The notes: generated by a model not told the origin, from the letters alone. 64,000 nt of DNA from Sedimentibacter sp. SX930 (GCA_002155105.1 MUZD01000001.1:558001-622000); one strand, 5' to 3'. Shown: positions 25,391 to 34,938, numbered from the stretch's first letter. A program made the numbers and translations.

Positions 25391-26565
25391 GTACAGTGAA
25401 CAAAATGAGAGTGATATTACTAGCGGACTTAGAAACCGAGCGTCTGGACCTAGTCGACATGTTGAAAAACATAGATTACATTCAATTAATCGGAGATTTC
25501 ATAGCTGAAGAAGAGGCTTGGCAAATGATGGAACGCTCCCCAGCGGACATCCTTTTGGTCGGAGCGGGCAGCAATGGCGAACGCTACGCATTCACGCAAA
25601 AAATTTCTTCCCACTATCCTCAAGCCGGCATCATCATGATCGAAGGGGAGCTGCAGGAAGAGACCATGCACAATGCGTTGTTCGCAGGAGCGAAAGATGT
25701 GCTGATCAAACCAATCGTTCCGGAGAAGTTGATGAATGCCATTTACCGCATCCACCAACTGAAGGAGCGCATCGGCACCGCCAAGCAGGAAGCCCCGCAA
25801 AAGAAAATCAGGAAGAGCGAATTGGGGCAGGTATATACAGTGTTCAGCACCAAGGGAGGGGTTGGCAAAACCTTCGTATCCATCAATCTGGCGGCGGCTT
25901 TGGCAAAGGACTCTCAAAAAAGGGTTGTACTTGTCGATTTGGACCTCGATTTTGGCAACGCAGCTTTGGCCTTGAATCTGTATCCCAAATTCACTATCTC
26001 GGATGTCATCGACGACATTCGCCATGTGGACAGCGACTTGATCGAAAGCTACCTCATTCCGCATGAATCAGGCATCAAGTTGCTGCCCGCCAACAGTCAG
26101 CCATCGCTGAATGAATTCATCAATGCGGAACATATCCGGATCATTCTGGAAGCCCTGCGGGAATCCTTTGACTATGTCATCGTCGATATGCCTGCGCGGT
26201 TCTTCGAAACGATCATGCCCGCTTTGGCTCTGGCCGATCATCTCCTAGTCATCACCACCCCTGAAATCTCCTCGGTCCGCAACATCAAATCCATGTTGGT
26301 CACCTTGAAAGATTTGAATTTTCCACAATCGAAGATCCGCATCGTCCTGAACAAAGCAGATAGCCGAGGCGACATCAAGAAAAATGATGTGGAAGCCACT
26401 CTGAATAAAAAGGTGGATGCTTCGATCGGATTCGATTACCGCAGGGTGCTTTCATCGTTGAACCGTGGCGTACCACTTGTCCATGAATATCCTAAAAATA
26501 TCCTTTCCAAAAACATTGATAAAATGAAGATACAATTCGAACAGAATGAGCCACTGAAGGCATAA
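25387..26565 (+). CDS. tadZ: TadZ/CpaE-like ATPase
   Basis: The GTG at 25387 lies in a GTGA overlap with cpaB. The protein has 392 residues. Residues about 8-120 look like a receiver-like domain without an obvious phosphoacceptor set. Residues 145-390 form a MinD/ParA-type ATPase: FSTKGGVGKTFVSINLA (deviant Walker A) and VVLVDLDLDFGNAALAL. TadZ proteins place the pilus machine, often at a pole. Position and domain order match the family. Confidence 0.92.
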   Translation: MSTVNKMRVILLADLETERLDLVDMLKNIDYIQLIGDFIAEEEAWQMMERSPADILLVGAGSNGERYAFTQKISSHYPQAGIIMIEGELQEETMHNALFAGAKDVLIKPIVPEKLMNAIYRIHQLKERIGTAKQEAPQKKIRKSELGQVYTVFSTKGGVGKTFVSINLAAALAKDSQKRVVLVDLDLDFGNAALALNLYPKFTISDVIDDIRHVDSDLIESYLIPHESGIKLLPANSQPSLNEFINAEHIRIILEALRESFDYVIVDMPARFFETIMPALALADHLLVITTPEISSVRNIKSMLVTLKDLNFPQSKIRIVLNKADSRGDIKKNDVEATLNKKVDASIGFDYRRVLSSLNRGVPLVHEYPKNILSKNIDKMKIQFEQNEPLKA

Positions 26566-26598
26566 ATCAGAATGCACACATAAAAGAGGGTGAAAGAC

Positions 26599-27993
26599 AT
26601 GAATCTAGGATCTTACGGGAACTTTGGTTTGACGGAGAGCTACAGCCGTGAAGAAAAAGAGGAAACTCAAAATGGCCTTGTGAAGAGGCGGAGGGACCTG
26701 GATGAACTGGCTTATGAGGTTCTGCAGATTGTGATAGACCAAATTTCTGCGACAAAAGAGGATAGCAACGATGTCTCTGTGCAGAAAAAAAACCAGGAAA
26801 AAATCAATGAAATCATCGGCAGCATCATCTTTGAACAAAAGCGGCACCTGTCCTTTGCGGATAAACAAAAAGTGAACCAATCCGTCATGAATGAGATTTA
26901 CCAATTCGGTCCGATTAGTGACTTATTGAGTGATGATTCAATCACCGAAATAATGGTGAACGGCCCCAAAAAAATCTTCATTGAACGCAAGGGGAAGATC
27001 ATTCAGACGGACAACGAATTCAGGGATGACAAACATGTTATGCACATCATCGATAAAATCATCTCGCCGCTCGGAAGAAGGGTTGACGAGAGTTCCCCAT
27101 TGGTGGATGCCCGATTGCCGGATGGATCGCGGGTGAACATCATCATTCCGCCATTGGCTGTGAAAGGTCCGTCCATCACAATCCGGAAATTCTCCAAAGA
27201 CCCTTTGATGACCGATGATTTGATTTCCTTCGGTACGCTCAGCGGCGATATAGCAGAGTTTCTCCGTTTGTGCGTAAAGGGAAGGACCAACATCCTGGTT
27301 TCCGGAGGGACCGGCTCAGGGAAGACAACGTTGCTGAATGTCCTGTCCAGCTACATACCTGAGTCCGAGCGGATTGTGACGATTGAGGATGCCGCCGAGG
27401 TCCAACTGCAGCAATCACATGTGGTCACGTTGGAATCACGGCCTGCAAATATTGAAGGAAAAGGAAACATCACAATCCGCGATCTGGTCGTCAATTCACT
27501 GCGGATGCGCCCGGATCGCATCATTGTCGGGGAGGTGCGCGGTGGGGAGGCGCTTGATATGCTGCAGGCCATGAATACAGGGCATGACGGTTCTTTGACG
27601 ACGATCCATGCGAACACACCAAGGGACAGCCTTTCCCGATTGGAGACGATGGTTATGATGTCCGGCATCGAATTGCCCTCGCGCGCCATCCGGGAACAAG
27701 TAGCGGCCGCCATCGACCTGATCGTCCAAGTGGAGCGGATGATCGATGGCAGCCGGAAGGTGACAAAAATCAGTGAACTCGTCGGTTTGGAGGGCGAAAT
27801 GGTCACCCTGCAGGATATATTCACATTCCGTCAGAATGGCATCGATGAAAAGGGTGTCGTGAAAGGCAAACACCAGGCGACGGGGATTATGCCGAATTTC
27901 TTGGATAAAATCCAAGCTCATGGCGAAACGGTTCCGCCGAGCCTGTTCAAGACAGGCGGAACGAATATCGACCCTTTCAGAAAGGGGTTTTAA
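26599..27993 (+). CDS. tadA: Type II/IV secretion ATPase TadA/CpaF
   Basis: The ATG at 26599 follows AGAGGG at a proper distance; 464 residues. The N-terminal domain has ITEIMVNGPKKIFIERKGKI. Walker A is SGGTGSGKTTLLNVLSS near residues 233-248. The Asp box, the GEVRGGEALDMLQAMNTGHDG box and the His box (TTIHANTP) follow. It is the hexameric motor that polymerises Flp pilin. It lies 1 nt before tadB, so translation is coupled. Confidence 0.96.
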   Translation: MNLGSYGNFGLTESYSREEKEETQNGLVKRRRDLDELAYEVLQIVIDQISATKEDSNDVSVQKKNQEKINEIIGSIIFEQKRHLSFADKQKVNQSVMNEIYQFGPISDLLSDDSITEIMVNGPKKIFIERKGKIIQTDNEFRDDKHVMHIIDKIISPLGRRVDESSPLVDARLPDGSRVNIIIPPLAVKGPSITIRKFSKDPLMTDDLISFGTLSGDIAEFLRLCVKGRTNILVSGGTGSGKTTLLNVLSSYIPESERIVTIEDAAEVQLQQSHVVTLESRPANIEGKGNITIRDLVVNSLRMRPDRIIVGEVRGGEALDMLQAMNTGHDGSLTTIHANTPRDSLSRLETMVMMSGIELPSRAIREQVAAAIDLIVQVERMIDGSRKVTKISELVGLEGEMVTLQDIFTFRQNGIDEKGVVKGKHQATGIMPNFLDKIQAHGETVPPSLFKTGGTNIDPFRKGF

Positions 27994-27994
27994 T

Positions 27995-28954
27995 ATGGGA
28001 ACGGTTGTGTTGCTGCTTGTCTTTGCGACAGCGATTTGCTTATTTTATGCGTTATTTCTGTTGTTCTTTGAACACCGCTATTCCGTCAAAAATCGGCTGA
28101 TTCAAGCAGGGGAATCTTTCAATCCCTATGAAGCAGAGGAAACAAAAAAACAGACCACCCTGCTGAAAGGACTGGTACGGCAAGCGATTAAGAACATCGA
28201 GAAATCCAATTACTACGCAAAGATAAAGACGAAATTATTGCAAGCCTACATCAAAATGAAACCGATCGAGTTCATCGAGATTTCGCTTATTTCGGGGCTG
28301 GCTTTGTCGGGCATCTTGTTCTTGCTTACCTCTAACGGGCTCCTGGCATCGATAGGATTACTTTTGGGGTTCAGGCTGCCTGAATCCGTCATCGAAACTA
28401 TCCGCAGGAAGCGCATGAAACAACTGAATGATCAGTTGCCCCAGGCGCTCAGTTTGGTCGCAAACGGGCTCCGGGCTGGTTTCAGCTTTCCGCAGGCAAT
28501 GGCTGTAGTCAGCCGGGAAATGGAAGCGCCGATTGCCGATGAGTTCGCCAAGGTGCTGCGGGATAATTCCTTCGGCAAAAATATGGATGAAGCACTGGAG
28601 GATTTGGGGAAAAGAACCGATGATGAGGATCTGGATATCTTCATCACAACCTTGTTGATCCATCTCCAGGTCGGCGGCGATCTGTCCGAAATTCTGGACA
28701 CCATTTCCGGAACAATCCGGGAACGCGTCAAACTGAAAGGGGATATCCGAACGCTTATTTCCCAAAGCAAAATGTCAGCTTGGGTAATCGGCGTCCTTCC
28801 GGTGGCAATCGGAGCAGCGTTGTTTGTCCTTAACCCTGATTATATGGGGACCATGCTGAACGAACCAATGGGCTTGGCCCTATTGGGCATTGCCGGAGGG
28901 ATGATCCTGCTCGGCGCTTTTGTATTGACTAAAATCGTAAAAATTAAATTATAG
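27995..28954 (+). CDS. tadB: Pilus assembly inner membrane protein TadB
   Basis: The ATG at 27995 starts 1 nt after the tadA stop, with AAAGGGG inside tadA as the ribosome site. The protein has 319 residues. It has a GspF/T2SF domain at about 165-290 (LPQALSLVANGLRAGFSFPQAM, the family hallmark) and membrane segments at both ends. With TadC it forms the platform on which the TadA motor acts. Confidence 0.93.
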   Translation: MGTVVLLLVFATAICLFYALFLLFFEHRYSVKNRLIQAGESFNPYEAEETKKQTTLLKGLVRQAIKNIEKSNYYAKIKTKLLQAYIKMKPIEFIEISLISGLALSGILFLLTSNGLLASIGLLLGFRLPESVIETIRRKRMKQLNDQLPQALSLVANGLRAGFSFPQAMAVVSREMEAPIADEFAKVLRDNSFGKNMDEALEDLGKRTDDEDLDIFITTLLIHLQVGGDLSEILDTISGTIRERVKLKGDIRTLISQSKMSAWVIGVLPVAIGAALFVLNPDYMGTMLNEPMGLALLGIAGGMILLGAFVLTKIVKIKL

Positions 28955-28965
28955 GGGGGATCACC

Positions 28966-29883
28966 ATGGAATTGCTCGTGTACATGTCTTTGTTTCTTAC
29001 CAGTTCATTTCTGTTCTATCTTTTCTATGAAGTATTGCTGCATCCGAAACAAGTATTGCGCGAACGACTTGACAATATCAAGGTGATGGCTGATACCCGC
29101 GATGTCTTTGATGAAGAAATGCGGGAGACCTTTGCCGAAAGAGTCATCAACCCAGCTTATGAGCGCTTGATTCAGGCGTTGGGGAATGTGGCACCCTCCG
29201 CAATAAAAGAGCAGTATGACTCGTTGCTCAACAGCAGCGGGACGAGGGACAAGATGCGGTTCAACAATGTCATCGCCATCCAACTGATGTTGGGCATCAT
29301 CCTCTCCTTTACAGCCTACTATCTAATGAGAGTGACCGCACAGCCGTCCAATAATCTTTATGTGTTCTTGGCGGGTGCCATCGGTTTCCTGCTCCCGTAT
29401 CTCTCGTTGAGATCAAAATCACAAAAAAGGATAGAGGCAATCAAATATGCCCTACCGAGCTTTCTTGACATCCTCTATGTGAGCGTGGAAGCGGGTTTGT
29501 CCTTCGATATGGCCATCTACCGGACCACTGATAAGATGAAAGGGCCGTTGAGTGAAGAACTGCTTTACACAATGAATGAGATGAATAAGGGGCGGGATCG
29601 ATCTGAAGCGTTGCGGGACATGGTCAAACGCACGCAAGTCGCTGATTTGGGGACTTTCGTGACATCGATCATCCAGGCTGAGGAGATGGGTTCCAACATC
29701 GGTAATGTCCTGCGGATACAGGCGGATACGATGCGGTTGAATAAACGCCAGCGTGCGGAGGAAAAAGCGGCCAAAATACCGACGACCATGCTATTTCCGA
29801 TCGTATTTTTCATGTTCCCGGCTTTATTCGTCGTCATACTGGGGCCGGCTGCCATCAATATCATGGGCACACTAATGAACTAA
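28966..29883 (+). CDS. tadC: Pilus assembly inner membrane protein TadC
   Basis: This 305-residue T2SF-domain protein shows LPSFLDILYVSVEAGLSFDMA and the later QAEEMGSNIGNVLRIQADTM, which are the TadC counterparts of the TadB motifs. It has four membrane segments. GGGGG precedes the ATG by a normal distance and the gene is 11 nt after tadB. It is the second half of the platform pair. Confidence 0.93.
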   Translation: MELLVYMSLFLTSSFLFYLFYEVLLHPKQVLRERLDNIKVMADTRDVFDEEMRETFAERVINPAYERLIQALGNVAPSAIKEQYDSLLNSSGTRDKMRFNNVIAIQLMLGIILSFTAYYLMRVTAQPSNNLYVFLAGAIGFLLPYLSLRSKSQKRIEAIKYALPSFLDILYVSVEAGLSFDMAIYRTTDKMKGPLSEELLYTMNEMNKGRDRSEALRDMVKRTQVADLGTFVTSIIQAEEMGSNIGNVLRIQADTMRLNKRQRAEEKAAKIPTTMLFPIVFFMFPALFVVILGPAAINIMGTLMN

Positions 29884-29905
29884 TAATAGAAAGGAGACGA
29901 GCTGC

Positions 29906-32401
29906 ATGACCATCAAAAAAGGATGGATAATCTGTGTTATGATGGCGCTTGTCGGCTTCGGAAGCATGCCGGTTTACTCAGCAGCAGAGACCGGCACATC
30001 TAAGAAGATTGCGGTTTCGCTTGTGATCGATACATCCGGCAGCATGAAGGAAACGGACCCTGCCAACCTCAGAAAAACGGCTGCGGATATCTTTGTGGAT
30101 ATGCTCAGTCCGGATGACTATGTCGGCATCGTCTCCTTTTCTACTGAAGTGACGGAATTGGCGCCGCTGCAACAAGTTGGGGATGCGACGAACAAGCAGG
30201 CCATAAAAGCAGCGCTTGCCCCAATTGTCAATGCGAACGGGAACACGAACTATCAGTTGGCCTTGCAAAAAGCGGAACAGCAATTGGACAGCTATACGCA
30301 AGAGGATGTCCGCAAGGTCGTCATTTTCCTTACGGATGGCGTCCCGGAGCCGGACTATGCATTGCGGGAAGATGCTGCCTTCATGTCATCGTATATGGAA
30401 TCGCTTTGGCAAACGACCGCCCAACTTGGGCTGAAGAACTATGCCGTCTACGCGCTCGGATTCGGAACAGCTGATCCGAGCGCCCTGCAACGGATCGCCA
30501 GCGAAACGCGTGGAGAAGCCAAATTCCTCGGAAATGCCAATGAAATCGCAGTCAATTTTTTTGAGGTACTGCGCACACTGAAGAACAGACAGGGATTCTG
30601 GAACGAGACAATTGCAGTTGCGGGCGAAACGGTTTTGCCTTTTCAGATAGACGGGTATGATTCCCAGGTTACGATGGCAGTGACGTTTGACGCAACAGGC
30701 ATGGATGCATGGGTACGGTCAAAAAATGGATTGGACAGCACCGGGAAAATGAATATCCAAAAAAACGAAAGTTACACCATCCTCACGCTGAATCAGACAG
30801 ATAATGAGTTGGCAGGGGAATGGGAATTGGTGCTCAGCGGTGCAGGTACCGCGCAATTATTCGGAGACAAGGATTTGAACTTGAAAGCCTGGATGCAGGA
30901 ACCGAAGGCCAATGTGCAGCTTTCTTTGGATGAACCCATTGAATTAGCCGTAGTCGTTACCGGTGAGATAACAGAGGATATGTCTGTGGCTGTTCTTATC
31001 TCAAAAAACGGCAGCACGGAAATAGAAACGGTTCCTTTGGTACTGAAGGACGGTACATACATGGCGACATATGAGAACGTCGACCAAGCGGGAACCTATA
31101 TTTTGGAAACACAGATCAGCGAAAACGGAACCGCAATCACAAGCAATTCCACATCCGTTTCTGTTCAACAACTCCCGGCAGTGATAAGTGAAACGGTTAT
31201 CCAGGACGGCATCTATAAATTGTCGGAAAGCCAATTCATAAGCGGATCGCTTGACTTGGACGGTGTCCCGTTGACGGGCATACCGGAACTTAACATCACC
31301 AGCTTCAGCCTCATCGAACATTTTTCGGATGGCCGTCAGGAAATTCATCCGATGTCGGACAGCGAATCCGAAAACAGCGGCGATGCGCTGAATGGAGACG
31401 GCATCTATTCATATCCTCTGTCTATGGATGAAGACGGGGATTTCACTGCCAGTTTGATGGTTCAAGGGATTTATCAAGGCGGTTCGTTTACGCTCGAAAA
31501 GGAATTGGGCAACTATCAGGTCGTTTCCGGCGGGATGATCTCCGGAACATTTGCAGAAGCTGAGCTTTTCGGAAAGCCAGGCGGAGAGCTGACCATTCCC
31601 GTACAACTCGAAAACAATTCAGAAAGGAGCGAAACGGTCCATGTTTCACTGCTTTCGGAAAAGGCAATTTCCGATGAGCAGATACTGACGCTGGAAGCCG
31701 GAGAAAAGATCGAAACAGCCTTTTCAGTGAAACTGGCTGCTGACACACCGCTCGAGAAGCAGCAAGTTTCGCTGGCGCTATCTGCCGAAGATCCTTTGAC
31801 AAGCGTGGAGGGAGGGAAGAAAATAAGCATAGCGGTGCTATCTGGAAATGCTTTGGTCATCAGAAATTTGGGTATTTTTCTTTCTAATAATACACTTCTG
31901 ATAGTGTCCCTACTGTTGTTGCCACTGCTGATCTTCATGCTGGGAAGAATCCTGTACGCTCTCAAGATGAAAAAAGCTTTGCAAATAGCACGTTCTTTAA
32001 AATATTCCCGCACAGAAAACCTTGAGGATGCAAAAGAACTCCGTTTGCCGAAGAAAGCTGGGAAATTAAGGATTGCAATGGGCGAAGAAACTACTGATGC
32101 GGATCTCTTTCTGCTGGGGCCAAAAATCCCTTATCTGTTGACTGTGGAAATAGGCTTCCATCCATCTGGAAGTAAATGGCTGGAAGGGTTGCGTTCTTTT
32201 TCGAAGGCACATCTGCCTATGCATATAACGGTTGCCACCACACCTCCCGGTATCATCAAATTGAACGGTGAAGTTTACACGAGCAAAGAAATATTTGATC
32301 AGGACGTTTTTGAATCCGGTGGTTATCAATTCACCTATCAGGCAGAAAAAGCTCTGATGGAAGAAGACAAAGCCAGAAATCTATTGGAAGGTAAAATGTG
32401 A
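29906..32401 (+). CDS. Secreted/membrane-anchored VWA-domain protein of the Tad locus
   Basis: This 831-residue protein has a signal peptide (about residues 1-26, ending near VYSAA). A von Willebrand A domain covers about 34-225, with the MIDAS motif DTSGSMKETD at Asp42-Ser44-Ser46 and a later TDGVPEPD. Several beta-sandwich-like segments follow, then one membrane helix near 655-680, then a basic linker and a cytoplasmic domain of about 140 residues. The layout suggests an externally exposed adhesin or assembly factor. The size is unusual beside typical TadG (VWA about 400-500 residues). The gene sits within the operon, 22 nt after tadC. The cytoplasmic tail was not recognised. Confidence 0.8.
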   Translation: MTIKKGWIICVMMALVGFGSMPVYSAAETGTSKKIAVSLVIDTSGSMKETDPANLRKTAADIFVDMLSPDDYVGIVSFSTEVTELAPLQQVGDATNKQAIKAALAPIVNANGNTNYQLALQKAEQQLDSYTQEDVRKVVIFLTDGVPEPDYALREDAAFMSSYMESLWQTTAQLGLKNYAVYALGFGTADPSALQRIASETRGEAKFLGNANEIAVNFFEVLRTLKNRQGFWNETIAVAGETVLPFQIDGYDSQVTMAVTFDATGMDAWVRSKNGLDSTGKMNIQKNESYTILTLNQTDNELAGEWELVLSGAGTAQLFGDKDLNLKAWMQEPKANVQLSLDEPIELAVVVTGEITEDMSVAVLISKNGSTEIETVPLVLKDGTYMATYENVDQAGTYILETQISENGTAITSNSTSVSVQQLPAVISETVIQDGIYKLSESQFISGSLDLDGVPLTGIPELNITSFSLIEHFSDGRQEIHPMSDSESENSGDALNGDGIYSYPLSMDEDGDFTASLMVQGIYQGGSFTLEKELGNYQVVSGGMISGTFAEAELFGKPGGELTIPVQLENNSERSETVHVSLLSEKAISDEQILTLEAGEKIETAFSVKLAADTPLEKQQVSLALSAEDPLTSVEGGKKISIAVLSGNALVIRNLGIFLSNNTLLIVSLLLLPLLIFMLGRILYALKMKKALQIARSLKYSRTENLEDAKELRLPKKAGKLRIAMGEETTDADLFLLGPKIPYLLTVEIGFHPSGSKWLEGLRSFSKAHLPMHITVATTPPGIIKLNGEVYTSKEIFDQDVFESGGYQFTYQAEKALMEEDKARNLLEGKM

Positions 32402-32402
32402 T

Positions 32403-32747
32403 ATGGGTAAAATAATCAATATGAGAACGAACGAAATTATCTTGGATGACCTGCAGACCGCGGATACCTTTCTGACAAGGTTCCGTGGCCTGATGGGAGT
32501 CAAGGCGATAGCCAAAAATATGGGGTTGAGGATTGCTCCGTGCAACAGCGTGCATTGTTTTTTTATGCGTTTTCCGATTGATGTCATTTTTTTGGACAAG
32601 CAGAATCAGGTCATCCATATCCAAAAAAACATGAAGCCCGGAAGCATTTCCCCAATCATCAAAAAGGCAAAGAGCGTGATCGAAGCCAATGCCGACACCC
32701 TCAGTAATGTCTTGGAGCTAGGAGATAAACTAGCTTTTTATGATTAA
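32403..32747 (+). CDS. DUF192 family protein
   Basis: This 114-residue protein starts 1 nt after the VWA gene stop. The DUF192 core is visible: LTRFRGLMGVK, then IAPCNSVHCFFMRFPIDVIFLD, then VIHIQKNMKPGSI and an ending ANTLSNVLELGDKL-like segment. The family is small, beta-rich and of unknown function, and appears repeatedly in Tad loci. No signal peptide is present here, so it is cytoplasmic, unlike many secreted members. Tight spacing indicates membership of the pilus operon. Confidence 0.85.
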   Translation: MGKIINMRTNEIILDDLQTADTFLTRFRGLMGVKAIAKNMGLRIAPCNSVHCFFMRFPIDVIFLDKQNQVIHIQKNMKPGSISPIIKKAKSVIEANADTLSNVLELGDKLAFYD

Positions 32748-32818
32748 GCGGTTAGTGAGCCGACTGATTTTTGATGTAACGTCTTATGGAGGAATATATT
32801 TTGAAAGGAGGGCAGGCC

Positions 32819-33748
32819 ATGCTGAAAATCTTCAAGAATTTCAAGAAAGAAGAGTCAGGGCAGGCGCTGATCATGGTTGCTTTGCTGCTGGGCGTCTTAG
32901 GAGGATTCACGGCACTGGTAGTCGATGTGGGCTACATGTATGTCCAAAAGAGTCAACTGCAGAGCGCAGCGGATGCTGCTGCTTTGGCTGGAGCGATTAC
33001 GTTAGGGAAAACGACAACTGGCGTAAATACTGCTGTCAACGCTACGGTGGGTACATATCTTGACGACAATTTGGATGGAGCCTTCATATACACCCAGGCG
33101 GATGACCTCGTGGTGGATGCAACGATCAGGACGGTTAAGGTATCTGTAGGACAGGTCACACCGAAGTTTTTTGCCGGCATCCTTTCCGCTGGAACAACTA
33201 CAATCAAGGCGGATGCTACGGCCAAGTATACGGAACGATGGGACGGTGAAGCATTGCCGTTTGTAAATTTGGATGATGATTACACTAAAGCCAATCTTCA
33301 GATCCAACTGTGGGAAAAGTTGGGAAATGGTGATTTCGAAAGTTTATGGAAAGATGATTACAAGGCAGTCAACAGCGGCGAGAGTAATGCCTTTTTTGAT
33401 GTTGAATATGCGGATGGCCTATCCGTCACGAAAGGTGTCGTAGCGGAAGGTCCGGAAAAGATAAAGTCAAATATGCAAATCATCATGGACCGCAAACAGG
33501 ATGTCTATATCTTGAGTCTGTCAAAAGCAGTCATAGACTCAAAAAAATATGCAGATATCGGGAATAAGTTGGTGATCGATTTCAAGGATCTTGTGCTGAT
33601 CAAGGTAGAGATTGTATCTTTTGATCCAAACGGCAACAATCCTGCATTGGTACTGAAGGTTAAGAACGTCTACAATATCGGATCGGGAGAGTATCCTGTC
33701 GACTATAATCTATTGAATGGATTGGTTAAATCTACCTTAATTGAATAA
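32819..33748 (+). CDS. TadG-like pilus assembly protein (Tad N-terminal helix)
   Basis: The ATG at 32819 follows AAAGGAGGG; an in-frame ATG at 32786 is upstream of that site. The protein has 309 residues. The N-terminus FKKEESGQALIMVALLLGVLGGFTALVVDVGYMY plus KSQLQSAADAAALAGA is the Tad/TadG-like signature. Position +5 after the glycine is Met rather than Glu, so cleavage by TadV is doubtful. The rest is a beta-rich extracellular domain with no VWA fold; the VWA function may be supplied by the large protein upstream. It is the last gene of the locus. Confidence 0.85.
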   Translation: MLKIFKNFKKEESGQALIMVALLLGVLGGFTALVVDVGYMYVQKSQLQSAADAAALAGAITLGKTTTGVNTAVNATVGTYLDDNLDGAFIYTQADDLVVDATIRTVKVSVGQVTPKFFAGILSAGTTTIKADATAKYTERWDGEALPFVNLDDDYTKANLQIQLWEKLGNGDFESLWKDDYKAVNSGESNAFFDVEYADGLSVTKGVVAEGPEKIKSNMQIIMDRKQDVYILSLSKAVIDSKKYADIGNKLVIDFKDLVLIKVEIVSFDPNGNNPALVLKVKNVYNIGSGEYPVDYNLLNGLVKSTLIE

Positions 33749-33762
33749 GGGAGCATAATAAT

Positions 33763-33795
33763 GAAGCCGGCTTTTCAACAGTTGGCTTTTTAAGA
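33763..33795 (+). terminator. Weak terminator at the end of the Tad locus
   Basis: AAGCC and GGCTT with a partly paired interior are followed by TTTT. It lies shortly after the last Tad gene. Confidence 0.45.
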
Positions 33796-33835
33796 TTATC
33801 AACAAAATGCTCAAAAAAATATTTTGCAACTTTCG

Positions 33836-33864
33836 TTGACAGAAAACCACTTCAAAAGTATAAT
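33836..33864 (+). promoter_or_regulatory. Consensus sigma-A promoter of tRNA-Leu
   Basis: TTGACA (33836-33841), exactly 17 bp, TATAAT (33859-33864): a perfect consensus. The start is expected near 33871, 9 nt before the tRNA. Confidence 0.88.
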
Positions 33865-33879
33865 GAAATAGTTGGTTTT

Positions 33880-33963
33880 GCGGTCATGGCGGAATGGCAG
33901 ACGCGCCAGCTTGAGGGGCTGGTGGGAGTATCTCCCGTGGAAGTTCGAGTCTTCTTGGCCGCA
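33880..33963 (+). tRNA. tRNA-Leu (anticodon GAG)
   Basis: This 84-nt class II tRNA has acceptor arms GCGGTCA and TGGCCGC (one G-U pair), anticodon stem CCAGC/GCTGG and loop TTGAGGG, giving anticodon GAG for CUC and CUU codons. A long variable arm (GGGAGTATCTCCC) and a TTCGAGT loop complete it. The CCA end is not encoded; TAATAAT follows the discriminator A, so nucleotidyltransferase must add CCA. It has its own promoter and terminator. Confidence 0.95.
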
Positions 33964-33970
33964 TAATAAT

Positions 33971-34019
33971 ACAAAAAAAGGGTTTCCTTCATCGCATTGA
34001 TGTCGGAAACCTTTTTTGT
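33971..34019. terminator. Bidirectional terminator between tRNA-Leu and the Ltp gene
   Basis: ACAAAAAAAGGGTTTCC (33971-33987) pairs with GGAAACCTTTTTTGT (from 34005). It serves the tRNA and the convergent gene. Confidence 0.8.
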
Positions 34020-34027
34020 TGATTTTC

Positions 34028-34738
34028 TTAATTCAAATTTGCAATTGCGTAGTCAGCTTCTTCTTGAGTGAACTTTTCTCCGTAATCCGATATCAATTGG
34101 TCTCTGATGCCTTCTGGGGACATGCTCATTGTTTCTTGATAGCTCTGTGCTTTTTTCAATGCGTTGTCATTCCAATCGGCAACGATGTTATCAATAGCAT
34201 ATTGGGCTTCTTCGGGAGTAAATTGTTCCCCAAATTCTGAAATTAATTGATCATATATTCCGGCCTTGGACATATGCATCGTTTCAGCATAACTTTCTGC
34301 ACTCTTTAATGCGTTCTCATTCCAATCAGCTTGAATATTATCAATGGCATATTGAGCAGCTTCAGGAGAAAATTGTTCTCCGTATTCGGATGTCAATTGG
34401 CCATACAAGCCTGCTTTGGACATATGCATCTTATTTACGTAAGCATCTGCCTTATTTAAGGCGGATCTGAATTCAGTCGGAATGTCAGTTTCTGGCACAG
34501 CTTCCACCTCAACTGCTTCTTCGACTATTTCCTCATTTGCAACCGCGTCTGCGACAATTTCCGAAGAGACACTTTCGCTTACAACATCTGCATCTGCATT
34601 GTTGTCAGTCGCGTCTTCTCCTCCCAGTGAACCAATCCCTAAAACTAGAATTACAACTAACCAAACCCACCATTTTTTGTAGAACGGTTTCTTTACCACG
34701 TAAATTCTGCCATCTTCACCCTTGATCTTTTTAGCCAT
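34028..34738 (-). CDS. Membrane-anchored protein with three Ltp-type repeats
   Basis: The ATG at 34738 lies 9 nt after GGAGG; the nearer in-frame ATG at 34744 is too close. The protein has 236 residues. One N-terminal membrane segment (KKWWVWLVVILVLGIGSLGG) lacks a lipobox cysteine. A very acidic linker follows, then three repeats of about 47 residues of the host-cell surface-exposed lipoprotein type (ALxxAxSYxxxMxMSKxGIYDQLISEFGEQFTPEEAQYAI with variations). The same domain is used by phage TP-J34 Ltp to block DNA injection, but it is also common in chromosomal surface proteins. It lies next to a tRNA gene. Function unproven. Confidence 0.8.
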   Translation of the reverse strand: MAKKIKGEDGRIYVVKKPFYKKWWVWLVVILVLGIGSLGGEDATDNNADADVVSESVSSEIVADAVANEEIVEEAVEVEAVPETDIPTEFRSALNKADAYVNKMHMSKAGLYGQLTSEYGEQFSPEAAQYAIDNIQADWNENALKSAESYAETMHMSKAGIYDQLISEFGEQFTPEEAQYAIDNIVADWNDNALKKAQSYQETMSMSPEGIRDQLISDYGEKFTQEEADYAIANLN

Positions 34739-34938
34739 AATCATATTCCTCCAATATATAGTATTAATCGGCAGACCACTTGCCGTCATTATCATTATAC
34801 TCTAATAAATAATATATATTGTGGACAAAATAAGATGTTTTATTTTCGTGAAAATGAAACAAATTCTGTTGAACGGTTTATATTCTTTCATTACATACCG
34901 GGCACTGCATTTTTGGTTTATAAAGTGTACTACTGCTC

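Noticed and set aside
33880-34738. Prophage or integrative element at tRNA-Leu
   Set aside because: No integrase, no direct repeat of the tRNA end and no phage structural genes nearby.
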